37,628 nt of DNA from DATLFP01 sp035540955. GTDB lineage: Bacteria; Actinomycetota; Acidimicrobiia; Acidimicrobiales; CADCSY01. Below are positions 5,955 through 14,790 of this stretch, in pieces. A program made the position numbers and the translations under genes. Where the stretch lies: assembly GCA_035540955.1 (NCBI GenBank), contig DATLFP010000043.1, positions 1-37,628 of the forward strand, written 5' to 3'. The notes under the pieces were generated by a model that had not been told where the DNA came from, made no database searches, and saw only the letters and a program-made list of their open reading frames with translations. The first letter of the stretch is position 1, and the number at the start of each line of letters is the position of its first letter.

Positions 5955-8411
5955 CTAGACGGTGTCGTCGACGGCCAGGACCTTGGCCACGGCCGCCACC
6001 GTCTCGCTCTCGCCCACGTTCATGACGCGGACGCCGCTGGCGTCGCGACCCTGCGAGGAGATCTCGCGCACCGCGGTCTTCATGACGGTCCCCGTCGAGG
6101 AGATGAGGATGATCTCGTCGTCGAGGTTCACCATGAACGCCGCCGCCACGCCGCCCTTCTTGGCGGTGAGCTTGATCCCCCGCACGCCTTGGCCGCCGCG
6201 GCCGATGCGGTTGAACCGCTCGACCTTGGTGCGCTTCCCGGCGCCGTTCTCGGTGACGATGAGCAGGTCGGAGTCGTCGCTCACGCTGTCGACCGACACC
6301 ACCTCGTCGCCCGTCTTGAGCTTCATGCCCCGAACGCCGGCGGCGGCGCGGCCCATGGCTCGCACGTCGTCCTCGCTGAAGCGGATCGCCATGCCGTTCT
6401 TGGAGACCATGAAGATGTCGGCGTCGCCGTTGGTGGGGATGACCCGCACCAGCTCGTCGTCGTCGCGGAGGTTGATGGCGATGAGACCGGTCCGCAGCGA
6501 CGAGTCGTACTCGGTGAACTTCGTCTTCTTCACCTGGCCGAGCTTCGTGGCGAAGAACAGGAACCGGTGTGACTCGTAGTCGCGGGTGTCGATGATCGCC
6601 TGGATCTTCTCGTCGGGCGCGAGGGCGAGGAGGTTCACGATCGCGGTGCCCCGCGCCGTGCGGTCCTTCATCGGGATCTCGTGCGCCCGCAGGCGGTACA
6701 CGCGCCCGCGGTTCGAGAAGAAGAGCAGGTAGGCGTGGGCGGTGGTGGTGACGATGTGGGTGACGTAGTCGTCGTCGCGCAGCTTGGTGCCGGCGACGCC
6801 GCGGCCGCCGCGGCCCTGCGTGCGGAAGGCGTCGGCCTGGATCGTCTTGGTGTAGCCCTTGGCCGACAGGGTGACGACCAGCTCCTCGTCGTCGATCAGA
6901 TCGAGGTTCGACAGGTCGCCGGGATCGAAGGTGATCTCCGAGCGGCGGGGCGTGGCGTGCTTGTCCCTGATCGCCGCCAGCTCGTCCTTGATGACGGTGC
7001 GCAGCTTCGCGTCGTCGGCGAGGATCGCCTCGAGCTCGGCGATGGTGGCACGCAGCTCGTTCAGCTCCTCCTCGAGCTCGCGGCGGCCGAGGCGCGTCAG
7101 CCGCCCCAGCTGCAGGTCGAGGATGTAGTTCGCCTGGATCTCGGTGAAGCCCATCGGCTCGGCCATGAGCCCCTCACGGGCGGCGGCGCGGTCCTCGCTC
7201 GCCCGGATGAGGGCGATGATGGCGTCGATCATGTCGAGCGCCTTCACCAGGCCCTCGACGATGTGGGCGCGGTCGCGCGCCTTGCGCAGCCGGAACTCGG
7301 ACCGCCGGGTGATCACCTCGACCTGATGGTCGACGTAGACCTGCAGCGCCTGCAGCAGGTTGAGCGTGCGGGGCACGCCGTCGACCAACGCGACCATGTT
7401 CACGCCGAAGGAGGTCTGCAGCGGCGTGTGCTTGTAGAGGTTGTTCAGCACGACGTTGGCGTTGGCGTCGCGCTTCAGCTTGATCATGAGCTTGGTGGCA
7501 TCGCCCGAGCTCTCGTCGTTCAGGTCGGCGATGCCGTCGAGCTCGCGGTTGTGCACGAGGTCGGCGATCTTCTGCAGGATCGCCGCGGGCGAGGCCTGGT
7601 ACGGCAGCTCGCTCACCACGATGTAGGTCGTGCCCTTGCGCTCTTCGATCTCGGCCTTGGCCCGGAGCTTGATCGAGCCCTTGCCCGTGCGGAACGCGTC
7701 GAGGATCCCGCCCTTGCCGAGGATCTGCGCACCGGTCGGGAAGTCGGGGCCCTTCACGTGCTCCATGAGGTCCTCGACGGTGGCCGCCGGGTTGTCGAGG
7801 AGGTGCACGACGGCGTCGATCACCTCGCCCAGGTTGTGGGTGGGGATGTTGGTCGCCATGCCCACGGCGATGCCCTGGCTCCCGTTCACCAACAGGTTGG
7901 GGAAGCGGCTGGGGAGCACGAGCGGCTCGGTGTCCTGCCCGTCGTAGTTGTCGCCGAAGTCGACGGTCTCCTCGTCGATGCCGTCGAGCATGGCGTTGGC
8001 CAGCTGAGCCAGCCGGCACTCGGTGTAGCGCGACGCGGCCGGCGGGTGATCGGGGGAGCCGAAGTTGCCGTGGCCGTCGATGAGCGGGTCACGCAGGCTG
8101 AAGTCCTGCGCCATGCGCACGAGCGCGTCGTAGATCGACTGGTCGCCGTGGGGGTGGTACTTGCCCATCACGTCGCCCACGACGCGGGCGCACTTCACGT
8201 GCGGCCGGTCGGAGCGCACGCCGCCGTCGTGCATCCCCCACAGGATCTTGCGGTGCACGGGCTTGAGCCCGTCGCGGGCGTCGGGCAGCGCCCGCGCCAC
8301 GATGACGGACATGGCGTAGTCCAGGAAGGACCGCTCCATCTCCTCCTGGATCTCGATGGGCTCGATGCCGGCGACCGCGGTGCCGCCCTCGTCGTTCGGC
8401 GTGTCAGTCAT
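5955..8411 (-). CDS. gyrA: DNA gyrase subunit A
   Basis: This is the breakage-reunion subunit of DNA gyrase, which introduces negative supercoils with GyrB. The 818-residue length is normal. The active-site tyrosine is Y129 in AASRYTECRL. The GyrA box needed for DNA wrapping is QGRGGRG in the C-terminal beta-propeller, whose repeated blades are visible (for example GRAAAGVRGMKLKTGDEVV). In the quinolone-resistance region the sequence is HPHGDQSIYD: Gln91 occupies the position of E. coli Ser83 or M. tuberculosis Ala90, while the acidic Asp95 is retained. ATG at 8411 shares a base with the gyrB stop (TGATG), so translation is coupled. Confidence 0.99.
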   Translation of the reverse strand: MTDTPNDEGGTAVAGIEPIEIQEEMERSFLDYAMSVIVARALPDARDGLKPVHRKILWGMHDGGVRSDRPHVKCARVVGDVMGKYHPHGDQSIYDALVRMAQDFSLRDPLIDGHGNFGSPDHPPAASRYTECRLAQLANAMLDGIDEETVDFGDNYDGQDTEPLVLPSRFPNLLVNGSQGIAVGMATNIPTHNLGEVIDAVVHLLDNPAATVEDLMEHVKGPDFPTGAQILGKGGILDAFRTGKGSIKLRAKAEIEERKGTTYIVVSELPYQASPAAILQKIADLVHNRELDGIADLNDESSGDATKLMIKLKRDANANVVLNNLYKHTPLQTSFGVNMVALVDGVPRTLNLLQALQVYVDHQVEVITRRSEFRLRKARDRAHIVEGLVKALDMIDAIIALIRASEDRAAAREGLMAEPMGFTEIQANYILDLQLGRLTRLGRRELEEELNELRATIAELEAILADDAKLRTVIKDELAAIRDKHATPRRSEITFDPGDLSNLDLIDDEELVVTLSAKGYTKTIQADAFRTQGRGGRGVAGTKLRDDDYVTHIVTTTAHAYLLFFSNRGRVYRLRAHEIPMKDRTARGTAIVNLLALAPDEKIQAIIDTRDYESHRFLFFATKLGQVKKTKFTEYDSSLRTGLIAINLRDDDELVRVIPTNGDADIFMVSKNGMAIRFSEDDVRAMGRAAAGVRGMKLKTGDEVVSVDSVSDDSDLLIVTENGAGKRTKVERFNRIGRGGQGVRGIKLTAKKGGVAAAFMVNLDDEIILISSTGTVMKTAVREISSQGRDASGVRVMNVGESETVAAVAKVLAVDDTV

Positions 8412-10339
8412 CAGATGTCGAGGAACCTCACGTCCTTGGCGTTGGTCACGATGAAGTGCTTCCGCAGCTCGACGTTCTCACCCATGAGGATCGACATCAC
8501 CTCGTCGGCCAGCGCTGCCTGCTCGACGGTGACCTGCAGGAGCGTGCGGCGCGACGGGTCCATGGTGGTGACCGACAGCTCCTCCCAGTCCATCTCGCCG
8601 AGGCCCTTGAGCCGCGCGAACTCGAAGCGCTTGCCGTCGTGCTCGGCCAGGAACTGCTCGCGCTCGACCTCGCCCTTGAGGTACACCTTCTCCTTGTTGA
8701 CGATCGTCGAGTAGAGCGGCGGCTGCGCGATGTAGACGTAGCCGGCCTCGACGAGCGGTCGCATCTGCCGGAAGAAGAAGGTGAGCAGCAGCGTGCGGAT
8801 GTGGCCGCCGTCGACGTCGGCGTCGGCCATGATGATCACCTTGTTGTAGCGGACCTTCTCGAGGTCGAACTCGTCGCCGATGCCGGCGCCGATCGCCTTG
8901 ACGAGCGACTCGACCTCGTTGTTCTTGAGCATCTTGTCGATGCGGGCCTTCTCGACGTTCAGGATCTTGCCCCGCACCGGGAGGATGGCCTGCGTGCGCG
9001 GGTCGCGGCCCTTGATGGCGGAACCGCCAGCCGACTTGCCCTCGACGATGAACAGCTCGGCCTCACGCGGGTCGCGCGAGGAGCAGTCGGTCAGCGTGCC
9101 GGGCATGCCGGCACCCTCGAGCGGTGACTTCCGGCGCGTCGCGTCGCGCGCCTGCTTGGCCGCCATGCGGGCGCGGGCGGCCTGCAGCGACTTGTTGACG
9201 ATCTGGCGCGCCTCGGTGGGGTGCTCCTCGAGCCAGTCGCCCAGCTTCTCGTTGGTGGCCCGCTCCATCAGGGAGCGCATCGAGACGTTGCCGAGCTTCG
9301 ACTTGGTCTGGCCCTCGAACTGGGGCTCTGCCAGCCGCACGCTGATGATGGCCACCAGGCCTTCGCGGATGTCCTCGCCGAGGAGGTTGGTGTCCTTCTC
9401 CTTGAGCAGCCCCTTGCCCCGGGCGTAGCGGTTCACGACGTTGGTGAGGGCCTTCTTGAAGCCCTCCTCGTGCATGCCGCCCTCGGTCGTGGAGATGCCG
9501 TTGGCGTAGCTGTAGAGGCCCTCGTGGTAGCCGGCGTTCCACTGGAACGCGACCTCGATCTCCGAGCCCTCCTCCTTCGCCTCGTACACCCCGACCCGCT
9601 TGAACAGCGGTTCCTTCGTGCCGTTGAGGTGACGCACGAAGTCTTCGATGCCGCCCTTGTACTGGAAGACCTTGGGCTCGTTGTCGTGCCCCGGCCGCTC
9701 ATCGTGGAAGCGGATCTCGAGGCCCTTGTTGAGGAACGCGTAGATCTGCAGGCGCTCGAGGATCGTCTGGGCCCGGAACTCCACGCCCTCGGACGCGAAG
9801 ACGGTCTCGTCCGGCCAGAAGGTCACGGTGGTCCCGGTACGACCTCGCGACGAGCTGCCCGTGACCGTCAGCTTGCCGTCGGGCACACCGCCGTCCTTGA
9901 ACGACATCACGTGGTGCTTGCCGCCCTGGTCGACCTCGCAGACGAGGCGCGTCGACAGCGCGTTGACCACCGACACACCCACACCGTGCAAGCCGCCCGA
10001 GACCTTGTAGGCGCCACTGCCGAACTTGCCGCCGGCATGGAGCATCGTGAGGGCGATCTCCACGCCCGACTTCTTGTGCTTCTGGTTGATGTCGGTCGGG
10101 ATGCCCCGGCCGTTGTCGATGACGCGGCAGCCACCGTCGGCCAGGAGCGTCACGTCGATGCGGGAGGCGTGACCGGCCATCGCCTCGTCGACCGAGTTGT
10201 CGACGACCTCCCACACGAGGTGGTGGAGGCCGTTGAGACCGGTCGACCCGATGTACATCCCGGGGCGTTTGCGGACCGCTTCGAGGCCCTCGAGGACCTG
10301 CAGATCCTTGGCCGAGTACGAGTCTGATGCGAGTGCCAC
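8411..10339 (-). CDS. gyrB: DNA gyrase subunit B
   Basis: This is the ATPase subunit of gyrase, 642 residues. The GHKL ATP site is visible in EVVDNSVDEA (about 44-53) and GGLHGVGVSVVNALS (about 115-129). The TOPRIM metal site comprises E433 in VEGKSAGGSA and the DADVD triad (about D506/D508/D510), followed by the C-terminal gyrase domain. Most gyrases have EGDSAGG; here the Asp (E. coli D426, a quinolone-relevant position) is Lys435. The start is GTG at 10339, preceded by GGAAAGG. A possible extended -10 (TGGTACACT) lies about 94 bases upstream. It is coupled to gyrA. Confidence 0.99.
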   Translation of the reverse strand: MALASDSYSAKDLQVLEGLEAVRKRPGMYIGSTGLNGLHHLVWEVVDNSVDEAMAGHASRIDVTLLADGGCRVIDNGRGIPTDINQKHKKSGVEIALTMLHAGGKFGSGAYKVSGGLHGVGVSVVNALSTRLVCEVDQGGKHHVMSFKDGGVPDGKLTVTGSSSRGRTGTTVTFWPDETVFASEGVEFRAQTILERLQIYAFLNKGLEIRFHDERPGHDNEPKVFQYKGGIEDFVRHLNGTKEPLFKRVGVYEAKEEGSEIEVAFQWNAGYHEGLYSYANGISTTEGGMHEEGFKKALTNVVNRYARGKGLLKEKDTNLLGEDIREGLVAIISVRLAEPQFEGQTKSKLGNVSMRSLMERATNEKLGDWLEEHPTEARQIVNKSLQAARARMAAKQARDATRRKSPLEGAGMPGTLTDCSSRDPREAELFIVEGKSAGGSAIKGRDPRTQAILPVRGKILNVEKARIDKMLKNNEVESLVKAIGAGIGDEFDLEKVRYNKVIIMADADVDGGHIRTLLLTFFFRQMRPLVEAGYVYIAQPPLYSTIVNKEKVYLKGEVEREQFLAEHDGKRFEFARLKGLGEMDWEELSVTTMDPSRRTLLQVTVEQAALADEVMSILMGENVELRKHFIVTNAKDVRFLDI

Positions 10340-10432
10340 GCGGGCCTTTCCGTCGGAGACGTCTCAGGGGGTGCGAAGAGCCTCGGCCGAACGGCAAAAG
10401 TGCTGGTCAGCGGGCTGATTCGGGATGCGGTC

Positions 10433-10441
10433 AGTGTACCA
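10433..10441 (-). promoter_or_regulatory. Candidate extended -10 promoter of gyrBA
   Basis: On the minus strand TGGTACACT fits an extended -10 (TGnTAnnnT), about 94 bases before the gyrB start. No good -35 hexamer is visible at 17 bases. This is sequence resemblance only. Confidence 0.35.
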
Positions 10442-10475
10442 GCAGGGTGCGACAGCGAGGCCGATCCGGGGCGGT

Positions 10476-10787
10476 TCAACCGGGGCGGACGACCACCCGC
10501 AGCTCGGTCACCGAACCGGCGCCGGCGGACTCGGCGATGCGGGCCAGGAGGTCGGCCTCGAGGTAGCGCAGCTGGGTCGCCCAGGCCGGGTCGTCGACGG
10601 CCACGACGAGGGTCGTGCCGTGCAGGGCGGCCGGGCGCGTGTGCCCCGCCAGGCCGTCGCCGACGAGGTCGCCCCACGCCGCGAGCAGGCGGGTGAACGT
10701 GCGCCCGCCCGGCACCACACCCTCCAATGACTCGCCGATGCGCCGCGGCCCCCGGTCCTCATCGAGCGGCCGCCACCTCGGGCTCAT
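10476..10787 (-). CDS. DUF721 (DciA-like) protein
   Basis: The 103-residue product begins MSPRWRPLDEDRGPRRIGESL and carries the DUF721 domain (TFTRLLAAWGDLVGDGLAGH, LVVAVDDPAWATQLRYLE). DUF721 members at this recF-gyrB position are related to DciA, which interacts with the replicative helicase DnaB at initiation; the exact role in actinobacteria is less settled. ATG at 10787 is chosen because the family begins close to this PRWRPL segment and the upstream extension is Arg/Ala-rich. It lies 91 bases downstream of recF in the dnaA-gyrA run. Confidence 0.85.
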   Translation of the reverse strand: MSPRWRPLDEDRGPRRIGESLEGVVPGGRTFTRLLAAWGDLVGDGLAGHTRPAALHGTTLVVAVDDPAWATQLRYLEADLLARIAESAGAGSVTELRVVVRPG

Positions 10788-10878
10788 GACATCGCCTTCG
10801 CTCCGAGGCGCGCGGCTCGCTGGCGCTCGCGCCCGGCCCACCGCTCCGGCATCCCTGCGTCTGCGCGCCCCTGGTTGC

Positions 10879-11955
10879 TCACGAGATGCGTCCGTCGCGG
10901 ACGGCGACGACCTGTTCGGGCTCGAGGCCCTGGGGGAGCACGCCGGCGGTGGTGAGCAGCGCCTGGCCGACGGGGATCGCCCGCAGCAGCGCCACGCTGC
11001 GATCGGGGTCGAGCTCGGAGAAGACGTCGTCGAGGAGCAGGATCGGCGCGCTCCCGGCGCGCTCGGTGACGAGCTCGTGGGCCCCCAGCCGCAGGGCCAG
11101 CGCCAGGGACCGCTGCTCGCCCTGCGAGGCGTGGGTGCGCGCCGGCATGCCGTTGATCGTCAGCACGGCGTCGTCCCGGTGCGGTCCCACGGTCGTGACG
11201 GCGCGGCGAAGGTCCTCGGCGCGCGACGCGGCGAGCGCGGCGGCGAGGCCCTGCGCCTGCCACGGCGCCTCCAGCCCGACCGTGACCGCGGCCGCCGCCG
11301 ACGCCACCACGTCGTAGGCCTTCGCCACGATCGGCTCGAGGCGCTCGACGAGCGCGGCGCGGGCCGTCCCCAGCCGCTCCCCCGTCTCGGCCAGCTTGGC
11401 GTCGAACACGTCGAGGGTGGCCTCGACCTCCGGTGTCACCCGCCCGGCTGCTTGCTTCAGGAGGGCGTTGCGCTGGCGCAGGATGCGCTCGAGATCGACG
11501 AGGGTCCGGTCGTGCTTCGGCGCGCACGCCACCAGCGCGTCGTCGAGATACCGCCGCCGCTCCGCCGGGCCTCCCTTGACCAGCGCGAGGTCGTCGGGCG
11601 AGAACACCGAGACCCGCACGGTGCCGAGCAGGTCGCGCGCCCGCCGCAGGGTCTGGCGGTTCACCATCACCCGGTCGCGTCCGGCGCGCCGCAGCTCGGC
11701 CTCGACGAGCGCGGCGCGATCGTCGGCGTCGATCACCTCGGCGCGGATCACCGCGCTCGGCGCGCCCTGGCGCACGAGGGCATCCCCCGGCGCCCCCCGG
11801 AACGACGAGAGGGTGGCGAGGTAGCCGATGGCCTCGAGCAGGTTCGTCTTCCCCTCACCGTTGGCCCCGACGATGACGGTCAGGCCCTCGGCCGGTTCCA
11901 GCTCGGCCGCCTCGTAGGACCGGAAGTCGGCCAGGGTGATGCGCCGCAGGCGCAC
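10879..11955 (-). CDS. recF: DNA replication and repair protein RecF
   Basis: RecF is an SMC-like ATPase that helps load RecA at gaps. The 358-residue product has Walker A GANGEGKTNLLEAI (about 30-43), the ABC signature SQGEQRSLALALRLG and Walker B ILLLDDVFSELD. The N-terminal MRLRRITLADFRSYE is typical. It lies 33 bases downstream of dnaN. The length is slightly below the 370-390 common in actinobacteria, but all motifs are present. Confidence 0.97.
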   Translation of the reverse strand: MRLRRITLADFRSYEAAELEPAEGLTVIVGANGEGKTNLLEAIGYLATLSSFRGAPGDALVRQGAPSAVIRAEVIDADDRAALVEAELRRAGRDRVMVNRQTLRRARDLLGTVRVSVFSPDDLALVKGGPAERRRYLDDALVACAPKHDRTLVDLERILRQRNALLKQAAGRVTPEVEATLDVFDAKLAETGERLGTARAALVERLEPIVAKAYDVVASAAAAVTVGLEAPWQAQGLAAALAASRAEDLRRAVTTVGPHRDDAVLTINGMPARTHASQGEQRSLALALRLGAHELVTERAGSAPILLLDDVFSELDPDRSVALLRAIPVGQALLTTAGVLPQGLEPEQVVAVRDGRIS

Positions 11956-11988
11956 GAGGGCATCCCTCCCGGGGGCCCGCGGGCCCCG

Positions 11989-13086
11989 TCAGCTCACCCG
12001 GACGGGCATCAGCAGGTACAGGTAGTCCTGCGATTCGACCGAGCGAACGACAGCCGGCTTGAGGGCATCGATGGTCTCGAGGCTCACCTCGTCGCCCTCG
12101 ACGGCCTCGATCCCGTCGAGCAGGAAGTCGGGGTTGAAGGCGATCGTCATCTCGGTGCCCTCGTACTTGGCATCGAGGTCCTCGTGGGCCTGGCCGATGT
12201 CCTGCGTGGTGGCGGTGAGCTCGAGGCCGTCGGCCTTGAGCTGCAGGCGGATGGTGGCGGCCTGGGCCTCCTTGGCCAGCAGCCGCACCCGCCGGATGGC
12301 CTCGAGGAACGGCTCCCGGCCGATCGTGAGCCGGTTGGGGTGGGTGGAGGGGATCAGCTGGCGGTAGTTCGGGAAGTCACCCTCGAGGAGGCGGGTGATG
12401 AGCCGGCTGTCGCCGACCTCGAAGGTCACCTCCCGCTCGGCCAGGCCCACGGTCACCTCGCCGCCGGCGCCCAGCAGGCGAGCCAGCTCGCCCAGCGACC
12501 GCGACGGCACGAGCACGGTCTGGCCTTCCCGCAGCACGCTCGTGCCCGGCAGGTCCCGCACCGCGAGCCGGTAGGAGTCGGTCGCCACCAGCCGCAGGCC
12601 ATCGCCCTCGGCGGCGAGGAGCACCCCGGTGAGGATGGGACGCATCGTGTCCGACGACGCCGCTCGCACCACCTGCCGCAGCGCGGTGGCGAGCTCCTCG
12701 GCATCGAGGGTCACCCGGTCCGACGGCGGCAGCGACAGCCGGGGGAAGTGCTCGACGGGCTGCAGGCGCACGGTGAAGTGCGACCGGCCGGCGGTGATGT
12801 GGCCCTCGTCGCCGTCGCACTCGACGGTGATGGCGCCCTCGGTGAGGGCCCGGACGATCTCGGTGGAGAGCTTCGCCGGCAGCACCGCGGCGCCGTCGGC
12901 GACCCCCTGCACCGGCTTGGTCACCTGCACGGTCAGGTCGACGTCGCCTCCCGTGAGGGTCAGCGCGCCGCCGGCCAGCTCGGCCTTGATCCCGGGATGG
13001 GCTCGGGCGCCAGTGGCGCTCGTGGCGACGCGGCTGGCGGTGCCGAGGGCCTCGGCCAGCACGTCGCGCTCGCACCGGAACTTCAC
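11989..13086 (-). CDS. dnaN: DNA polymerase III beta subunit (sliding clamp)
   Basis: This 365-residue protein is the ring-shaped processivity clamp that tethers polymerase III. The three repeated clamp folds are recognisable, including MKFRCERDVLAEALGTASRV, the central GVLLAAEGDGLRLVATDSYR and the C-terminal YLYLLMPVRVS. The start is GTG at 13086, with AAGGAAG 7 bases upstream on the minus strand. It is separated from dnaA by 264 bases that may contain part of oriC. Confidence 0.98.
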   Translation of the reverse strand: MKFRCERDVLAEALGTASRVATSATGARAHPGIKAELAGGALTLTGGDVDLTVQVTKPVQGVADGAAVLPAKLSTEIVRALTEGAITVECDGDEGHITAGRSHFTVRLQPVEHFPRLSLPPSDRVTLDAEELATALRQVVRAASSDTMRPILTGVLLAAEGDGLRLVATDSYRLAVRDLPGTSVLREGQTVLVPSRSLGELARLLGAGGEVTVGLAEREVTFEVGDSRLITRLLEGDFPNYRQLIPSTHPNRLTIGREPFLEAIRRVRLLAKEAQAATIRLQLKADGLELTATTQDIGQAHEDLDAKYEGTEMTIAFNPDFLLDGIEAVEGDEVSLETIDALKPAVVRSVESQDYLYLLMPVRVS

Positions 13087-13350
13087 GGGTTACTTCCTTT
13101 GTTCTTTAGAGAGATCGAGGTCGTGATGACAATAAGGGCTGTGGATTGGGGATGAGGGACCGTTGCCGCAGGTCAGACCGGGTTTTGTTGCGCCGGGGTC
13201 ATCCCCAGGGTCGCGCGGCGGATAGGGCATCGCCGTGATGACCCGGTCCGGCCTGTGCAGGACGACGGCGCATGCACAGCTCATCCACAGGCCGTGCACA
13301 ACGTTGTGCACGCGCGCGGGCCGGGGCCGACGGACCACCTGTGCGCGCCA
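13087..13350. promoter_or_regulatory. oriC: dnaA-dnaN intergenic region with DnaA-box-like sites (possible oriC part)
   Basis: In most actinobacteria oriC lies between dnaA and dnaN. This gap contains TCATCCACA at 13281-13289 (8/9 to TTATCCACA), CAATCCACA on the minus strand at 13140-13148 (7/9), and the perfect 18-bp palindrome GTGCACAACGTTGTGCAC at 13294-13311, whose arms resemble inverted DnaA boxes. Inverted arms GGGTCATC (13196-13203) and GATGACCC (13237-13244) are also present. An AT-richer stretch lies at about 13090-13115. The box number is lower than in Streptomyces origins, so origin function here is tentative. Confidence 0.5.
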
Positions 13351-14730
13351 TCAGCCGGTGGTCCGGATGGTCTGGGTCAGCTCGGTGACCTGGTCGTAGA
13401 TCTGCCGGCGCTCCGACATGAGGGCGCCGATCTTCTCCACGGCGTGGATGACCGTGGTGTGGTCCCGGCCGCCGTACTCGCGGGCGATCGCCGGATAGCT
13501 GAGGTCGGTCATCTGCCGGCAGACGTACATGCCGACCTGGCGGGCGGTGACGAGGGGCCGGCGGCGGCTCTTGCCCCGCAGCTCATCGGTGGTGAAGCCG
13601 AACATCTTGGCGGTGGCCTCGAGGATGACCTGCGCGGTGATGGGCCGGGGCTCGCTGTCGGAGAGGATGTCGCCGAGGACCTGGGCGGCGAGCTCGGCGG
13701 TGAGGGGCTGTCGGTTGAGGCTGGCGAAGGCCGAGACGCGGATCAGGGCGCCCTCGAGCTCGCGGATGTTGTTGGTGATGTTGGTGGCGATGAACTCCAG
13801 CACCTCGCTCGGGATGTGGGTGGGCTCCCGCTCGGCCTTCTTGCGGAGGATGGCGAGGCGGGTCTCCACGTCGGGCGGTTGGATGTCGGTGATCAGGCCC
13901 CACTCGAAGCGGCTGCGGAGCCGGTCCTCGAGGGTGGCGATGGCCCGCGGGGGGCGGTCGGAGCTGAGCACGATCTGGCGGTTGGCGGCGTGCAGCTGGT
14001 TGAAGGTGTGGAAGAACTCCTCCTGCAGGCCCTCCTTGCCCTCCATGAACTGGATGTCGTCGACCAGGAGGACGTCGATCTCCCGGTACTTCCGCTTGAA
14101 CTCGGGCATCGAGTTGGTGCGGATGCCCTCGACGTAGTCGTTGAGGAACGCCTCGGTCGAGACGTAGCGGACCTTGTACGCCGGGTAGTTCTGCTTGACG
14201 TAATGCGCGATCGCGTGCAGGAGGTGGGTCTTGCCCAGCCCCGCCACCCCGTAGATGAACAGCGGGTTGTAGCTGCGGGCCGGGGTCTCGGCGACGGCGA
14301 GCGCGGCGGCGTGGGCGAAACGGTTCGACGCGCCGGTGACGAAGTTCTCGAAGATGTACCGGGAGTTGAGCGAGGTCCGCTCCTCCCGCCGGTCGCCGTG
14401 GTCGCCGACCGCCACGCTCGGGAGCGGGGCGCCGCCGTCGTGCTCGCCGTCGACGGGTCCCACGCCCGGGAACAGCTCCTCGTCGGGGCGGACCTGGAGC
14501 ACCACGTCGAGCTCGTGCTGGCCGAGACCGGCCAGGGTGGCGTGCAGCTGGGGCAGGAAGCGGGCCTCGATCCGCTCCTTCACCAGCGTGCTCGGCACCG
14601 CCACCACCAGCACGTCGTCGGTCAGCTCGACCGCCGTCGTCGGTTGGAAGCAGGTGGTCCAGACCGCCTCAGGCAGCTGGCCCCGTAGTGCTGCCGTACA
14701 TGAAATCCACAGTTCTTCCGCCTCGCCCAC
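13351..14730 (-). CDS. dnaA: Chromosomal replication initiator DnaA
   Basis: DnaA binds DnaA boxes and melts oriC. The 459-residue product has domain I (EELWISCTAALRGQLPEAVW), a short variable domain II (about 82-118), the AAA+ domain with Walker A GVAGLGKTH (161-169) and Walker B VLLVDDIQFM, and domain IV with the DnaA signature GRDHTTVIHAVEKI. The GTG at 14730 is chosen: GGAGG lies 11 bases upstream and the family begins close to ELW. The frame is open to a TTG at 14790, but that stretch consists of DnaA boxes and would add 20 atypical residues. GTG at 14766 is another option. Confidence 0.97.
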   Translation of the reverse strand: MGEAEELWISCTAALRGQLPEAVWTTCFQPTTAVELTDDVLVVAVPSTLVKERIEARFLPQLHATLAGLGQHELDVVLQVRPDEELFPGVGPVDGEHDGGAPLPSVAVGDHGDRREERTSLNSRYIFENFVTGASNRFAHAAALAVAETPARSYNPLFIYGVAGLGKTHLLHAIAHYVKQNYPAYKVRYVSTEAFLNDYVEGIRTNSMPEFKRKYREIDVLLVDDIQFMEGKEGLQEEFFHTFNQLHAANRQIVLSSDRPPRAIATLEDRLRSRFEWGLITDIQPPDVETRLAILRKKAEREPTHIPSEVLEFIATNITNNIRELEGALIRVSAFASLNRQPLTAELAAQVLGDILSDSEPRPITAQVILEATAKMFGFTTDELRGKSRRRPLVTARQVGMYVCRQMTDLSYPAIAREYGGRDHTTVIHAVEKIGALMSERRQIYDQVTELTQTIRTTG

Positions 14731-14790
14731 GTGCCGCAACGCCTCCAGCCCCTTGACGGTGTCCACAGCTCGGTCCACACGTGTGGACAA
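14703..14790. promoter_or_regulatory. oriC: Cluster of four DnaA boxes at the dnaA 5' end
   Basis: TTGTCCACA (perfect match to the Streptomyces consensus) is on the minus strand at 14782-14790. GTGTCCACA is at 14759-14767 (8/9), CGGTCCACA at 14771-14779 (7/9) and AAATCCACA at 14703-14711 (7/9 to TTATCCACA). The middle pair forms the perfect 16-bp palindrome GTCCACACGTGTGGAC (14773-14788). The cluster could serve dnaA autoregulation and/or origin function. It overlaps the first codons of dnaA. Confidence 0.65.

Noticed and set aside
10615..13155. Plus-strand open frame of about 846 codons opposite recF and dnaN
   Set aside because: Low-complexity antisense shadow of two well-identified genes.
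13090..13338. Small minus-strand open frame between dnaN and dnaA
   Set aside because: No family resemblance or ribosome binding site, and it covers origin-like sequence.
14731..14790. dnaA start at TTG 14790
   Set aside because: The first codons would be DnaA boxes and give residues unlike DnaA domain I; GTG 14730 fits the family.
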